Of a DNA stretch of 64,000 nt, positions 36,058 through 46,649 are shown in pieces; the stretch's first letter is position 1, and every line of letters begins with the position of its first letter. The stretch covers positions 5,946,438-6,010,437 of the forward strand of contig CM074195.1 of NCBI GenBank assembly GCA_037179385.1, read 5' to 3'. The translations under genes were made by a program, and so were the position numbers. Source of the stretch: Holothuria scabra. Its lineage: Eukaryota; Echinodermata; Holothuroidea; Aspidochirotida; Holothuriidae. Under the pieces are notes generated by a model. That model saw only the letters and a program-made list of their open reading frames with translations. It was not told the origin of the DNA and did no database searches.

Positions 36058-36298
36058 TTTCTATCAAAACATCTTGGTGCAGAATGGAAAGACGTTGCCA
36101 GAAGACTGTTACCAAGAGAGTCACACGTGTTGAAGGTGGAAGCACATGGCCGTGATTCAGAAATGTACGCTTCGTTGAATATGTTAATAATTTGGACACT
36201 AACAAATGGCCCTGATGCAACCTACGATACTTTGATTGAGACTTTAGGAGGGGTAGGAAGGAATGATTTAGCACACCTAATGCAAAGGTACCGTGATG
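36058..36298 (+). CDS. Death-domain exon (phase 0-1)
   Basis: A death domain mediates homotypic assembly in receptor signalling (apoptosis, NF-kB-type pathways) on the cytoplasmic side. The 241-nt exon (acceptor TTTATGTGCAG, donor GATG|GTAGGT) encodes nearly a whole domain. Visible are helix 1-2 (FLSKHLGAEWKDVARRLL), a middle section (SHVLKVEAHGRDSEMYASL), the conserved helix-5 Trp (NMLIIWTLTNGPDATYDTL) and the closing helix (LGGVGRNDLAHLMQRY). It enters in phase 0, matching the linker exon 655 bp upstream, and leaves in phase 1, so at least one more exon follows. None was found before the Penelope fragment at 36.5 kb. The open frame that runs on past the donor is intron read-through. Domain call strong, receptor type unknown. 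Confidence 0.85.
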
Positions 36299-36479
36299 GT
36301 AGGTACAAAACCAACCGTTTACTGTTCTTTATAATAATCTCAGGCTGGTATTTGAACAATGTAGTGAAAAAGTTTTTCCTGCTTCAAAAAGAAAAACCGA
36401 AGAAATGGATATTCACAGTTAATGACCTACTAGGGCTTAACATGTAGTCAATCAAAGAAACACAATTAGGAGAATACTT

Positions 36480-37330
36480 GCCCAACAATAGTGTTACAAA
36501 TTTACCAATAAATGACAAACTTGTTTACAATTTTGAGTTGGGGTAACCCAACAAACCCAGAGGTGCAAATTTTCCCTAACTGTTTTCAAGACTTTTTTCC
36601 TGGGCATTTTTTCCGCCAAGTTAAAGGAGTGGCTATGGGAACCAAAATGGGTCCTTCTGTTGCCTGTTTGACCAGGGGTCACTTTAAAGAACAACTATTT
36701 CTCAGTATACCGGGCCCCGACCTATACTTTACAAAAGGTATATTGATGAAATTGTAGGAGTTGCTACTGGATCCCGCCGTGATTTAGAAACCTTTATCCA
36801 CTTGTTAATTCCTTTTACCCCTTTTTGAAATTAACCCATTGTATTCGGACTCAGCTGTTGTATTTCTTAAACTGTCCATTAACAACCGTACAATTACCTC
36901 AAACCTACCCTTTAAGCCAACCGACTCGCATAACTACCTATTGTACCCTTCCAACCATCACAAATCCTGCACTAAATCTATCCCTTATTCCCAGCTCCTG
37001 CGAGCCAGGCGAATATGTTCGGAGGATTCTGACTTTACCACTGCCTCTCAAGAAATTTTATCCTTTTTGAAAAACGTCAGCACCCTGCCAAAATCCTCTC
37101 TAATGCCCTGCGTAGAATTCAAGGAACCAGCAGAGAAGAAGCCGTAGAGAAAAAGAACAAATCTGGTTCAAATCTACGTACTCCTTTGGTTGGAGAAAAA
37201 TTCTCTCTGGTGTTTTTCTTCAACCGTTCCTTCTTTGATAAGAGTTTATACTCTATCTTGGATCGGTATAAAATTCATGATCGAATGTATTACTACAACA
37301 CTTTTGACCTACACAACCTAACTTCGATCT
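36480..37330 (+). pseudogene. Penelope-like element reverse transcriptase fragment
   Basis: Broken frames together give a Penelope-type reverse transcriptase. FRQVKGVAMGTKMGPS (~36605-36661) is the signature around palm motif 4. KRYIDEIVG (YIDE at 36739-36750) stands where the catalytic YxDD belongs, with Glu in place of the second Asp. The C-terminal PTDSHNYLLY and SQLLRARRICSEDSDF blocks follow (~36.9-37.05 kb). At least three frameshifts are needed. The N-terminal part is missing. The endonuclease expected next is not on this strand: the fragment runs into a TA microsatellite. Confidence 0.8.
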
Positions 37331-37390
37331 ACCAACTTCGACCTACTATATATATGTATATATATGTGTATATATATATATATACGTGTG

Positions 37391-37460
<70 letters not shown>

Positions 37461-37480
37461 TATATACATATATATATGGT
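37331..37480. repeat. (TA)n/(TG)n microsatellite
   Basis: TATA-rich tract with TGTG interruptions. A shorter tract lies at 37579-37609. ORFs rich in Ile-Tyr here are translation of the repeat. Confidence 0.95.
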
Positions 37481-37654
37481 GGTCCTGAAAGCTAAATATA
37501 TGCTCTTGTTTTACCAGTTTTTACTATTTGTTTTATGTTTTTACTGGTGTGGTGCTTTTCCATTTGGTTTTTATTTGTTATATATATATATACACATATA
37601 TATATATAGGTCGAAAAGAGGTAGTAAAAAGTGCTTAAAAGTTTGCGGAAAACT

Positions 37655-37690
37655 CCACCACGTCTCGGGTATAAACCCTTCATCAGGTGG
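37655..37690 (-). ncRNA. Hammerhead-ribozyme-like motif (possibly decayed)
   Basis: On the minus strand, outer arms CCACC/GGTGG enclose CTGATGA, a small stem (AGGGTTTATACCC) and GAGAC. The order CTGATGA - stem II - GAAA is the hammerhead core. Here GAAA reads GAGA, and a clear NUH cleavage site is not seen, so activity is doubtful. The position just beyond the minus-strand Penelope endonuclease fits the ribozymes known from Penelope-like elements. Confidence 0.35.
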
Positions 37691-37949
37691 CAAAAACCAA
37701 ACTGAACAACTTAAAGTAACAATTGGACACGACAAACATGAAATCCGAAGCGATCGCTGTAAAAACAGAACCGGGCGAAAGTGATAGTCAGGAAACATGA
37801 GTGCGAAGGATAAAACACAAACCAAAACAAGAACATGGTCGGAAAAAAGGGGGGGATAAAGGTAGACATGAACTAGGACTGGCAAAAAATAAGGCCTACA
37901 CAGTAAAAAACGAGCACGACGGGTAAGTGTAAAAGGAGTAAAAACTGGT

Positions 37950-38640
37950 TCAAAAAAGCGGTGAATATTGCAAAAGGTCAATTCTAACGTTAAAGCCGTG
38001 TGGAGCGAGAGTACCTAGCCTCATGATCAGTCGGTTTTCAGCACTAAGGCGGTCATGATCGGAGCCTCGGCACATTACAGCTGCCGTAACGGTAAAATGC
38101 TGTATTGAACAAGATGAAGGGGGGTTGAAATGTGTAGCCACCGGGTATCCATGGAGATTCTGTTTGATGGACCTAGGGTGCTCGGTGACTTGGTCTCTCC
38201 CACATACAACGAGTTACATCTCTCACAAGCTAAAATATAAACTACATTAGAGGAAATGCAGGAGAATCTTTGTTTGACAATGAAGCTATTGCCGTTGGGG
38301 CCTGAAATGTTGACGAAGTCGTGTTTGCCAACAACTGGGCATGTATTACACCTCGGACGATTACAGGGAAAGGTACCAGGGGTGTCGTACAAAGAATTGA
38401 GTAGGTGGGAAGCCCGAACTAAATGGTTGGCTACATTTTTCTCAACTCTAGAAGCGGTAATGGGGGGTTCCGGGAAAACATCACGGGTTGAAGGGTCTTT
38501 TCGGAGCGACTCTGCAATTTTTGTAGATGGCACGTAAAATAGGACGGACCGAAGGGTTATATGAAATAACCAAAGGAATACGTAGAATCCCCAAATCCCC
38601 GCCCACCCAAACCGAAACTAACATAAGTAACCAACTTTTT
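37950..38640 (-). pseudogene. Penelope-like element GIY-YIG endonuclease fragment
   Basis: Read 38640 to 37950. A linker (LRIPLVISYNPSVRPILRAI) leads, after a frameshift, into FPEPPITASRVEKNVANHLV and the Cys-rich CNRPRCNTCPVV. The GIY-YIG core is VVYILACERCNSLYVGET (~38192-38245). After another frameshift comes VATHFN ... ENRLIMRLGTLAPHGFNVR. The GIY-YIG nuclease cuts the target for retrotransposition. It is the carboxy half of a Penelope protein. It faces the plus-strand reverse transcriptase fragment, so the two are separate copies or an inverted pair. Confidence 0.8.
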
Positions 38641-38712
38641 AAGCACTTTAAAGCACTTTTTACTACCTCTTTTCGACCTACACATTTCCACAGTGCTCCG
38701 CAGCATTTCGAC

Positions 38713-38714
38713 CT

Positions 38715-38745
<31 letters not shown>

Positions 38746-38756
38746 TTATATATTGC
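38713..38756. repeat. (TA)n microsatellite
   Basis: TATATA tract at the 5' end of the minus-strand Penelope fragment and head of the next minisatellite. Confidence 0.9.
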
Positions 38757-39690
38757 CGTGGCGTGTGTGAGTATGTGTGTGTGCGTGTGATTGTGACACT
38801 TTGCTCGTTAACACGGTATCTCAAGACAGGAATGTCTGAGAGTTTCAAAATTGTTACATAGATGCGCCATATTGAGAAAAAGAACCCTATTGCTTTTGTT
38901 AGAGGTCAAAGGTCATCTGGGGTCACCAGGGGTCAAAGTTTGAAGACCCTGTTAACACGATATCTCAAGGTAGGAAACATGGATAGATTTGACATTTGGT
39001 ATGTGGATGCATTAAAGTCAGAATTTGGTCCCTATTGGTTTGGGCAGAGGTCAAAGGTCATCTGGGTTCACCAGGGGTAGAAGCCTGAACACATTGTTAA
39101 CGCGATATTTCAAGATAGGAAACTTGGATAGATGTCAGATTTGTGCTATGTGTATGTATCATGGTGAGGAGATGGCCCCTATTGTCTTTGGCGGAGGTCA
39201 AAGGTCATCTGGGTCACTGGGAATCAAAGTCTGTAAGCCTCGTTAACACGATATCTCAAGATAGGAAGCTTGGATAGATTTCATATCTGGTATGTTGATG
39301 CGTTAGAGCCAGAAGATTTTCCCTATGGATTTTGGAAGAGGTCAAAGGTTATCTGGGGCCACCGGGGTCAAAGTCTGAAAACATTGTTAACGCGATATTT
39401 CACGAAAGGAAACTTGGATAGATTTCATATTTGGTATGTGGATGTGTTTTAGTCAGTGAATGGTCCCTATTGTTTTTGACGGAGGTCAAATCTCGTTAAA
39501 ATGCGATATCTCAAGATAGGAAACTTGCATAGATTTCATATTTAGTTATGTATATTGGTTATGGTCAGGAGATAGTCCATACTTTATGGCAGAGGTCAAA
39601 GGTCATCTTGGGTCACCAAGGGTCAAAGCCTGAGAATACTGTTAACGCGATATTTCAAGATAGGAAACTTGGGTAGATTTCATTTATATA
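38757..39690. repeat. AGGTCA-rich minisatellite array D, ~140-bp unit
   Basis: Six to seven units begin GTTAAC(A/G)CGATATxTCAAGATAGGAAA and contain AGGTCAAAGGTCATCTGGG and CACCAGGGGTCAAAG. A variant of the family at 1.7 and 41.5 kb, with TAGATTTCATATTTGGTATG in place of the GATGATCCC segment. Confidence 0.88.
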
Positions 39691-39928
39691 TATCTCAGTG
39701 GTCGTCAGCGTTTATTCACATTTAATTCCTGCTCTCACAGGTTTCTGTATCTCTTCGGCGATCCGCTGGCGGTCGAACAATAGTGTTCAGCTGGATTGCA
39801 TCATTCGTGATCTCTAAAGGGCTTGCGTCAGTGTGGAGAACTAATGCTGTTCCAAAAAATAGGCGCCTGCTTAGGAGGTGAATTGTTGGTTGCTTCAATT
39901 TTCATTTGAACGAAGGACAAAACCAACT

Positions 39929-40160
39929 TGGCTGTATAGCTCAGTGGTTAGAACGTCCGCACTAGAAGGCTAGAGGTTCCGAGTTCAAATGCCGGTGAAT
40001 CCCGGAAAATGATTAAAACTGTTTAATTGGGTTTCCAGTTGATATGTATAGAAGCTTACCTATGTACTTACCCTTATGAATAATGATAATGAACTTTAAC
40101 GTATTTTAAATATTGTATATATGCTTGCCTGAACTGGAATAAACTTGAAGTATTCTTCAA
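39929..40160 (+). mobile_element. tRNA-derived SINE
   Basis: The head resembles a tRNA gene: A-box-like TAGCTCAGTGG and a weak B box (GAGTTCAAATGC) ~40 bp later. An unrelated ~150-bp body ends in AATAAACTTGAAG and an A-run. The anticodon arm does not fold well, so a functional tRNA is unlikely. Confidence 0.6.
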
Positions 40161-40228
40161 AAAAAATCCCGGTAAAGTCAATTTCGTTTTTCACCTTATT
40201 TAGATTTTCCAGCTTTTCCGATTTTCAT

Positions 40229-40292
40229 ATGTATATTCTTCTTCTTCTCTGTGTAGCTTCTGCGGAATTTCAGCTTTCAGTGGATTATCTAG
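40229..40292 (+). CDS. Signal-peptide exon of a putative small secreted protein (exon 1, phase 1 end)
   Basis: From ATG at 40229 the frame reads MYILLLLCVASAEFQLSVDY and meets donor CTAG|GTAAGC in phase 1. The first 12 residues form a compact signal peptide, cleavable after ASA. Signal-peptide exons of secreted and Ig-type genes usually end in phase 1. The open frame extends upstream without a better start. Two phase-1 exons downstream (40887 and 46534) could complete a very short gene. Alternatively it starts a larger receptor continuing outside the window. Confidence 0.5.
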
Positions 40293-40886
40293 GTAAGCAT
40301 ATGAAGATTGCAGTGCTGTACGCTTCTTATTTGCGCTGTTTTGTATCATCATTGGTTGTTATTTGCCAGTGTAGTATCATGCACCAGTGACTCTGTTACA
40401 TATGTCATTAAAATACCTGGGCCGGAATTTTCTATCATTTACAATAAAGGTTTTGTTGGTCAAAAACTTACATACTGCGTGAAAACTTTCTTGATATGTT
40501 TTCACGAAAACACCTTACGAAGCTCGTAAAATACTGTTTGCAACTATAGTAAATGCACAATAGCCAACCGTGGGAGTGGTTGCAGTTTGTGCTGTCCCTT
40601 TTTAAGCCAATCACATTGTCCCAAATGCTAAAAATAGAAACAGTTGTGGAACAACTTGTTGCACAGATTCCTAGGACATGCATTTGTTAATACTAACCAC
40701 GGCTTTTTGTACTTCCAACTCTGAAGTTTTCGTAAAGTAACGCAAAATATTTTTGAACATTTGCCTCCATGAATACCAACTTAGACAGACTTTGCATAAT
40801 TCAAACTTACAAAAGTTTTTGTTCTTAAAAAAAAAGAAGGAAATCCTTAAGTAAAATTTTAGTTTCATTTTCTTTCCTTAAATCAG

Positions 40887-40916
40887 ATCTTGCAGTTCCT
40901 GTCTCGTCTGATCAAA
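40887..40916 (+). CDS. Putative 30-nt micro-exon (phase 1-1)
   Basis: TTTTCTTTCCTTAAATCAG is a good acceptor and CAAA|GTAAGT a consensus donor. The exon is phase 1 on both sides and reads LAVPVSSDQ. It is too short for content evidence; support comes only from the two strong splice sites and phase agreement with the exon at 40229. Confidence 0.35.
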
Positions 40917-41516
40917 GTAAGTTCACGTTATACGAGGGCATTCAATAATAAGAAATGCGTTCAAAATTGGATTTGAAATTTCTTCTACTTTATTATATGT
41001 CCTATGGTGTGCATATTAACTTGCTAACTCTGCGATACATAATATTAGATTACTCTTTATATCACTAGCTAAACTATTACTTTTACCAAAATTGAAACGT
41101 TTTTAGTTTATCGCCACCAAATATAAAATAGCTATTCATCTGTTGAGAGTCTTCCATAGCCTGATTATCTCAGCTGGCCATAGAATTTGACAAAAGAAGC
41201 CCTTTCGTACTGTTCCAAATATAGCAAAGGCCTACACGCATCCAAAGTGCGAAAAATGTTATGATTCCTGAGTTAGGTAGCCTACATCGTTTATTGAACA
41301 TGTTTTCCGTTTTGTATCTATGATGATCCACAAATGACTTCCGACTCTACAAAACATAACATTTATCTCAATTTTTCCCAAATGTTACCACTATTGAAGT
41401 TGAAACCAAATTAACTAGGTTCAACTAAATGTTTGAGGTTGGCTGAATTCCAATTACACCCAATTTGAACACTAAATTAAAACCAGTCTCATTGAAAAGG
41501 TAATTTCGGCAAATTC
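40917..41516. other. Presumed intron
   Basis: AT-rich with no exon or repeat recognised before the minisatellite. Confidence 0.35.
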
Positions 41517-42670
41517 GTTTTTGATTCCTTGCCGAAGGCAGGCAAGGATCATATGCGATTGTGATGTCGTGTGTATGTGTGTGTGTGTGACACTTTGGCT
41601 TGTAAACACGATATCTCAAGAAGGGTAATTTGTGACTAATGTCATATTTGGTGTGTGGGTTGGTCCTATTAAGTAGATGATCCCTATCTTTTTTGTGGTG
41701 GTCAAATGTCATTTGGTGTAACGAGAGGTCAAAAGGTCAAAACTTGGTAAACATGATTTCTCAAAAACGGTACACGTGACTATGCTCATAGTTGGTGTGT
41801 AAGTTGATCATGTAGAGTAGATGATCCCTATCGATGTTCGTGGAGGTCAAACGTCGTTTGGGGTCACGAGAGGTCAAATGGTAAATTTCTTAGAAATTGC
41901 TTGTAAACACGGTATCTCAAGAAGAGTAAGTGTGACTAATCTCATATTTGAGTGTGTGGGTTGGCCGTATTGAGTAGATGATCCCTTTTGTGTTTGGTGG
42001 AGGTCAAAGGTCATTTGGGGTCACGAGAGGTCGAATGGTAGATTCCTTAGAAATTGCTTGTAAACACGGTATCTCAAGAAAGGTAAACGTGACTAATCTC
42101 ATATTTGGTGTGCGAGTTGGTCATATTGAGTATGTGATCCTTATTGTTTTTGGTGGAGGTCAGAGGTCAAAAGGTCACGAGAGGTCAAGAGGTCAAAACC
42201 TTGTAAACACGATATTTCAAGAACGGTACATGTGACTATGCTCATTATTGGTGTGTGAGATGGGCATATGGTTAATGATCACAATTGTTTTTGGTGGAAG
42301 TCAAATGTCATTTGGGGTCATTAGAGGTCAATTGGTAAATTCCTTAGAAATCTCTTGTGAACACGGTATCTCAAGAACGTAAGTGTGACTATTCTCATAT
42401 TTTGTGTGTGGGTTGACCATATTGAGTAGATGATCATTACTGTTTTGGTGGAGGTTAGAGGTTATTTGGGGTCACGAGAGATCAAAGCTCCAAACCTTCT
42501 AAACACGATATCTCAAGAAAGGTGAAAGTGACTATGTCATCTTTGCACGTGTGGGTTGGTTGTATCAAGCTGATGGTTACTTTCGATTTTCGTGGAGGTC
42601 AAAGGTCATTTGGGTGATTAGAGATCAAAAGGTCAAAACCTAGTGAAAACGGTTTCTCAAGAAAAATGTT
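41517..42670. repeat. AGGTCA-rich minisatellite array E, ~150-bp unit
   Basis: Head hairpin GATTCCTTGCCGAAGGC...GCAAGGATC, then TGTG tract, then seven to eight units with AACACGATATCTCAAGAA, GTAGATGATCCC and AGGTCAAAGGTCATTTGGGG. It is the closest relative of array A at 1660-2640. Confidence 0.9.
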
Positions 42671-43899
42671 TTGTGGAGGTGTTGGAGATAACAAATAAGG
42701 TTGGGTAATCTCACCTCGGGTTGCTGTGTTCTGTGTAGCTCCGTCAATACCGTTGAAACAATATGGCGTCACAACGGAACCTCTTGTCCTCGCGAACGAG
42801 TCTTGGCTGATACAAAAGCGGCACTATGGCTCCATTCAACACTACAGTCCCAGTAAAGTAACTAGAACTGCATTTGCTTGCAAATACGCAGAATTGTAGT
42901 GCGTGTTAGAGAAGTCTTTTCAGTTAGTACAGTAGCCCAGTTTTTATTTGAACTTTAGGATTTGTTCATGGCGGGAAGAGGGGCTGTTGTTTCTTTTTGG
43001 CCACTCCTCTCAACCCTATTTCTTGATAGTACAAAGATGGACCACTTGTCTCCCAGCTCCTTGGCTGGACGCATAAAGAAATAATAGAAGAGTAACCAAT
43101 GATGGAGTAAATCCGGACCTTCTATGCTAATAGTCAGTCACTAGCTTTATTTTGAAGCATATTTGCCAACAATGAAGCAAGTGCTGAGTAGTCCTTGAAC
43201 AAGACCGTGTACTGCGCTTAACGGTAGGACCTACTCCGTATACAGTCTAGTGTGGAGTAAAATGAAGTGGACGAAGCATAGTCCCGTTCAAGGACTCGTG
43301 CTGAGTAGCCTACTTAGCCATACGTTATGCTCTGTTGTGTTGCTTACTCCTGCCTGAAATGGTTTTATCGGTTCTCGACTCCTCTTTCACCGTTCTTTAT
43401 GTTAAATAAAGACGCCCTCTCAAGCTCTCTGACTGCACCGCTGCATGCATATGACAACTGTCTTGTGGAAGGCCGAATAACTGTTGACGCTGTGTGTTTT
43501 AACATCCGTGTTTCGTTAATTCGCAATGCATGCTACATGCATGCTGTCAAAACGTTTCGGTCAGACTGCTGTCAAAATAGCTTCTGCTTTTACCACTGAA
43601 ATAAAGCATGATAATAGAACTACAGCACAAATCGCTTAATCCAATGCAGTAAAGCCAATTCGTTCCGTACAGGGAATTGGCAATACCCTGCTCCGTAGTA
43701 GCTAGATGAAGATACTGTACAATAACGTCTTCATACTGTTCAACGATAGTGGACGCAATGGCGCCGTGTTACGTATACCAGTTTGGAAGCACCGATTGAT
43801 TCTCCAGGCTTATCACTTCAGTGTGAAAAGGCCGAACCACATTACATCGCGTTTTCTGGAAATTTATCCGCAATGCTCTTTCATGAAGCTAACTCCTTA
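42671..43899. other. No supported gene
   Basis: A 90-codon ORF at 43327-43599 and shorter ones have no domain or splice support. Confidence 0.35.
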
Positions 43900-44230
43900 A
43901 ATCAGCCTTGTAAGTGTAGTATTTGCTTTTCTGAAGTTGATTTTTGTTTAAAGACGGCCACAGATTGCACTTACTGCTATTGTTAAAGGGTAGAGCATGA
44001 ATATTTGTACGATCTAAGTTACGGTACGCGCAGGGAAATGAGTTGTGGGCCATAACAGGCTTCACAAAAGAAATTGTCAGTCGGCCAGTAAATGCCAATA
44101 TTGTAGTGCGGCGCACTACAATAATAAATGTCGAACTGCCAGCTGCTGCCCGACTCACGAGACTCTCCGTGTTGGTGGAACGAGTAGGGTGCTTTTTACG
44201 TGCTTCGAAACGGACACGGGTAGTTGATGA
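43900..44230 (+). pseudogene. Retroelement zinc-knuckle relic (BEL/Pao-like?)
   Basis: Cys/His spacing across broken frames recalls the double zinc finger of BEL/Pao gag-pol: CTYCYC followed by HEYLYDLSYGTRREMSCG, then GHNRLHKRNCQSASKCQYC and SAAHYNNKC. At least two stops or frameshifts interrupt it, and no protease or reverse transcriptase was recognised downstream. It would bind nucleic acid in the parent element. Confidence 0.35.
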
Positions 44231-44559
44231 GATTTAAGTTGCAGACTTTTAGTAGAAATGGCCTAGTTGGCTAAGTAAGAAATATCCACGAAGGTAGCTG
44301 GTTACAGCGAGGCCGTTGGCTTACTTCAGCGTGCTTATATTGTGGTTGGCTAGAATAGTGGTCACTAGAAGTAGATGTTGAGCGTGAGAGAGCTAGAGTG
44401 CTTCTGGGGAGAGCATGCTGTCAGGCGTGTTGGACTCTCCATGAGACTCGACGCAGCTGATGGTAGTTGGTCAGTAGTCCTGACGTCATAAGGCTGCTCT
44501 CGGTAGCTAATGTTTATGTATTAATAAGTGTATAGTGCACTTAGAATGTGTGTCCGAAG

Positions 44560-45745
44560 TGCTACAAATACATGTCACTAAGCTCGTGTTTAGTGTGTAG
44601 CTTGGCCATATTGAGATGGTGATCCCAGTTGATTTTCGTGAAGGTCAAAGGTCATTTGGGGTTAGCAGTGTCAAAGTCTGACAAACTTGCTCGCATAGTA
44701 TTACTGTACAAGAAAGGCAACTTGTAGGGTCCTCATACTTGACAGGTCCTCATACTTGACATGTAGATGATGCATGGTACATAAATGGCCCCTATAGTTT
44801 TTAGTGGAGCTCAAATCGTAATGCACTGTCAATTTGAAAAAAAGTTAGGCTAAAATTTCAGCAGCAAGGAATCACTAAGCCATTTGGCTTTCTTGTTTCT
44901 TTTTGTTTCTATGCGATGGTAAGGTCGTCATTTGAGGTCATATCTACTGTAAAACTGCGAAAACCTTGAAAATGGCTTTTACATATTACGATATGACATT
45001 CTTCATATTTGGAATATATAACTTAGTTATGTTGAGAGGAAGGGCCAAAGGTCATTTGACGTTTTAGAGACAAAACCGCGACAACCTTGTAATTGGCTCA
45101 ATTTTTCAATTTTTTTCACCCCCAAGAGAGTTTGAAGTCTACGTTTAACATTTTTCTTTACAGTATTTTCACCCTGAAAAGAATTTTGTCCACGTTCCCT
45201 GAAAAGTTTCCCCGTCGAGTATCTTGCCCAGCTATGGCCTGATTAGCTTGTCAACACGATATTTCAAGATAGCAATGATGAACTGGTTTCACATTTGATT
45301 TATAAATTTGCAATTTTCAGAGGAGAAACCTTTTTGCTTTTGGTGGAGGCCAAAGGTCATTTGAGGTCATCAGAGGTCAAGAACCATCTAAGGTCACCAT
45401 AAGTCGAAAACATTTATGTTGTAAATACCTTCAGGTATTGGAGCTTGGTATGTTAGTTAGATGGAGTTTTACGGCCCAGTTTCCAACCTATTGGTTCAAG
45501 TTGAGCCGGCCACGGTTTTTTCAGTTGTGGCTCACTGGCTGGTATCGAAGCTTGGATAAATTTTATATTTATTATGTGGATGCTTTATGGATAGAGAACC
45601 CTTTTGGGGGAAGGTCAAATGTCATGTAGGGTCAACAGTCGTCAAAAAACAAAATTTCCCCCAAATTTCCAAGATCGTATGAATCACCAGAGGTCAAAGA
45701 GCATCTTGTTGTAAATTTTTACTTTCGCAAGGAATCACTAAGCTT
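44560..45745. repeat. Degenerate AGGTCA minisatellite array F
   Basis: Poorly conserved units with GGTCAAAGGTCATTTG at 44643, 45050 and 45353. GCAAGGAATCACTAAGC occurs at 44872 and again near 45730, the inverted match to the GATTCCTTGC heads of arrays A and E. A dispersed 90-bp repeat sits inside at 45451-45540. Confidence 0.7.
45451..45540 (+). repeat. Dispersed ~110-bp repeat, copy 2
   Basis: Shares GTTAGTTAGATG, CGGCC and TGGCTCACTGGCT with 53809-53922 and the inverted copy at 13146-13252. Inserted into minisatellite array F. Confidence 0.65.
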
Positions 45746-46533
45746 TGGACTTTCTCGTTTAAACCTTAGTATTATGAACTAAACATTCCACAATTATGTA
45801 ACTGTTGGTATCAGACCACTCCCCTTTAATATAATTTTTGAATTAGCTTTGAATACTTTATACCCTAAACAACCCATCTTCAGATGGGCACTGAATAGGA
45901 TATAACTTCAAAGATGGGTTGCCTTCGGTTAAAATTGAATTAATCATAATCAGTTTTGAACCTAATCTTAATTAAAATGTTTGATATCCAGTTTCAAAAG
46001 GTATCTTTTACCGTGCACTATATGACAGAAATTTGTATATTTTAATTGAAGTGTAGTACGACAGTTAATATACCACAGGAATTGGAGCCTATACAAATTA
46101 CGCCATACCGTAATTGCAACAAAAAAGCCCAGCCATTTGACTGTCGAAGAATCATTTCGACACATTTTACCGAAAATTGGTGCGCGTAAATGGGAGAATA
46201 AAAGAACATAAAATCTCCACAAAAAGCCTTAATCTTTGAGTTTATACTTCTCTGATTTCTTTCCCACTAAACTGGTTTCATTTCCAAAAAGAGCGAACGA
46301 TTTATAGATTTTCCTTGTTACGTTTTTATTGGTTTCAAGGGTGAGTTGTCGATGTTGTTCATTAAGGAAAAAGTGCTGGAATGTGCGAAGGCATTCATAA
46401 AACCATGATACCACATAATACCTGGATTTTCTCTTTTCATAAGCTATTTTAAGGACCATGGGTGGTCACGTATTTACCGTACCCGTTGACATTCTCATAA
46501 GTTAGTTAAAAAACTTTTAATTTCTATCCATAG
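45746..46533. other. No supported gene
   Basis: Minus-strand ORFs at 45968-46459 lack domain evidence. The right end holds the acceptor of the exon at 46534. Confidence 0.35.
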
Positions 46534-46649
46534 GATCCTCTCAATCAATTGAATGCTGCGAAAGGCGACTCTCCTTAGTGTACTACCTTGACACCTTGAG
46601 GAAAGACATCTGTTCACGTTTACAGGCCAAAAAAGAAATTGATGTGTAA
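46534..46649 (+). CDS. Putative terminal exon of a small secreted protein (phase 1 start)
   Basis: After acceptor TTTCTATCCATAG the phase-1 frame reads SSQSIECCERRLSLVYYLDT and continues through a Lys/Arg-rich helix-like end to TAA at 46647-46649. It has two adjacent Cys and a third 18 residues later. AATAAA follows at 46929-46934. Joined by phase to the signal-peptide exon at 40229 (with or without the micro-exon at 40887), it would give a secreted peptide of about 60-70 residues. It is not recognised as a known hormone family. The 5.6-kb intron would contain arrays E and F. Confidence 0.4.

Noticed and set aside
37186..37784. ORFs rich in Ile-Tyr across 37.3-37.6 kb
   Set aside because: Translation of the TA/TG microsatellite, with no coding signal.
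39929..40000. A functional tRNA gene
   Set aside because: The A box is good but the B box and stems are poor, and a SINE body with AATAAA and an A-run follows.
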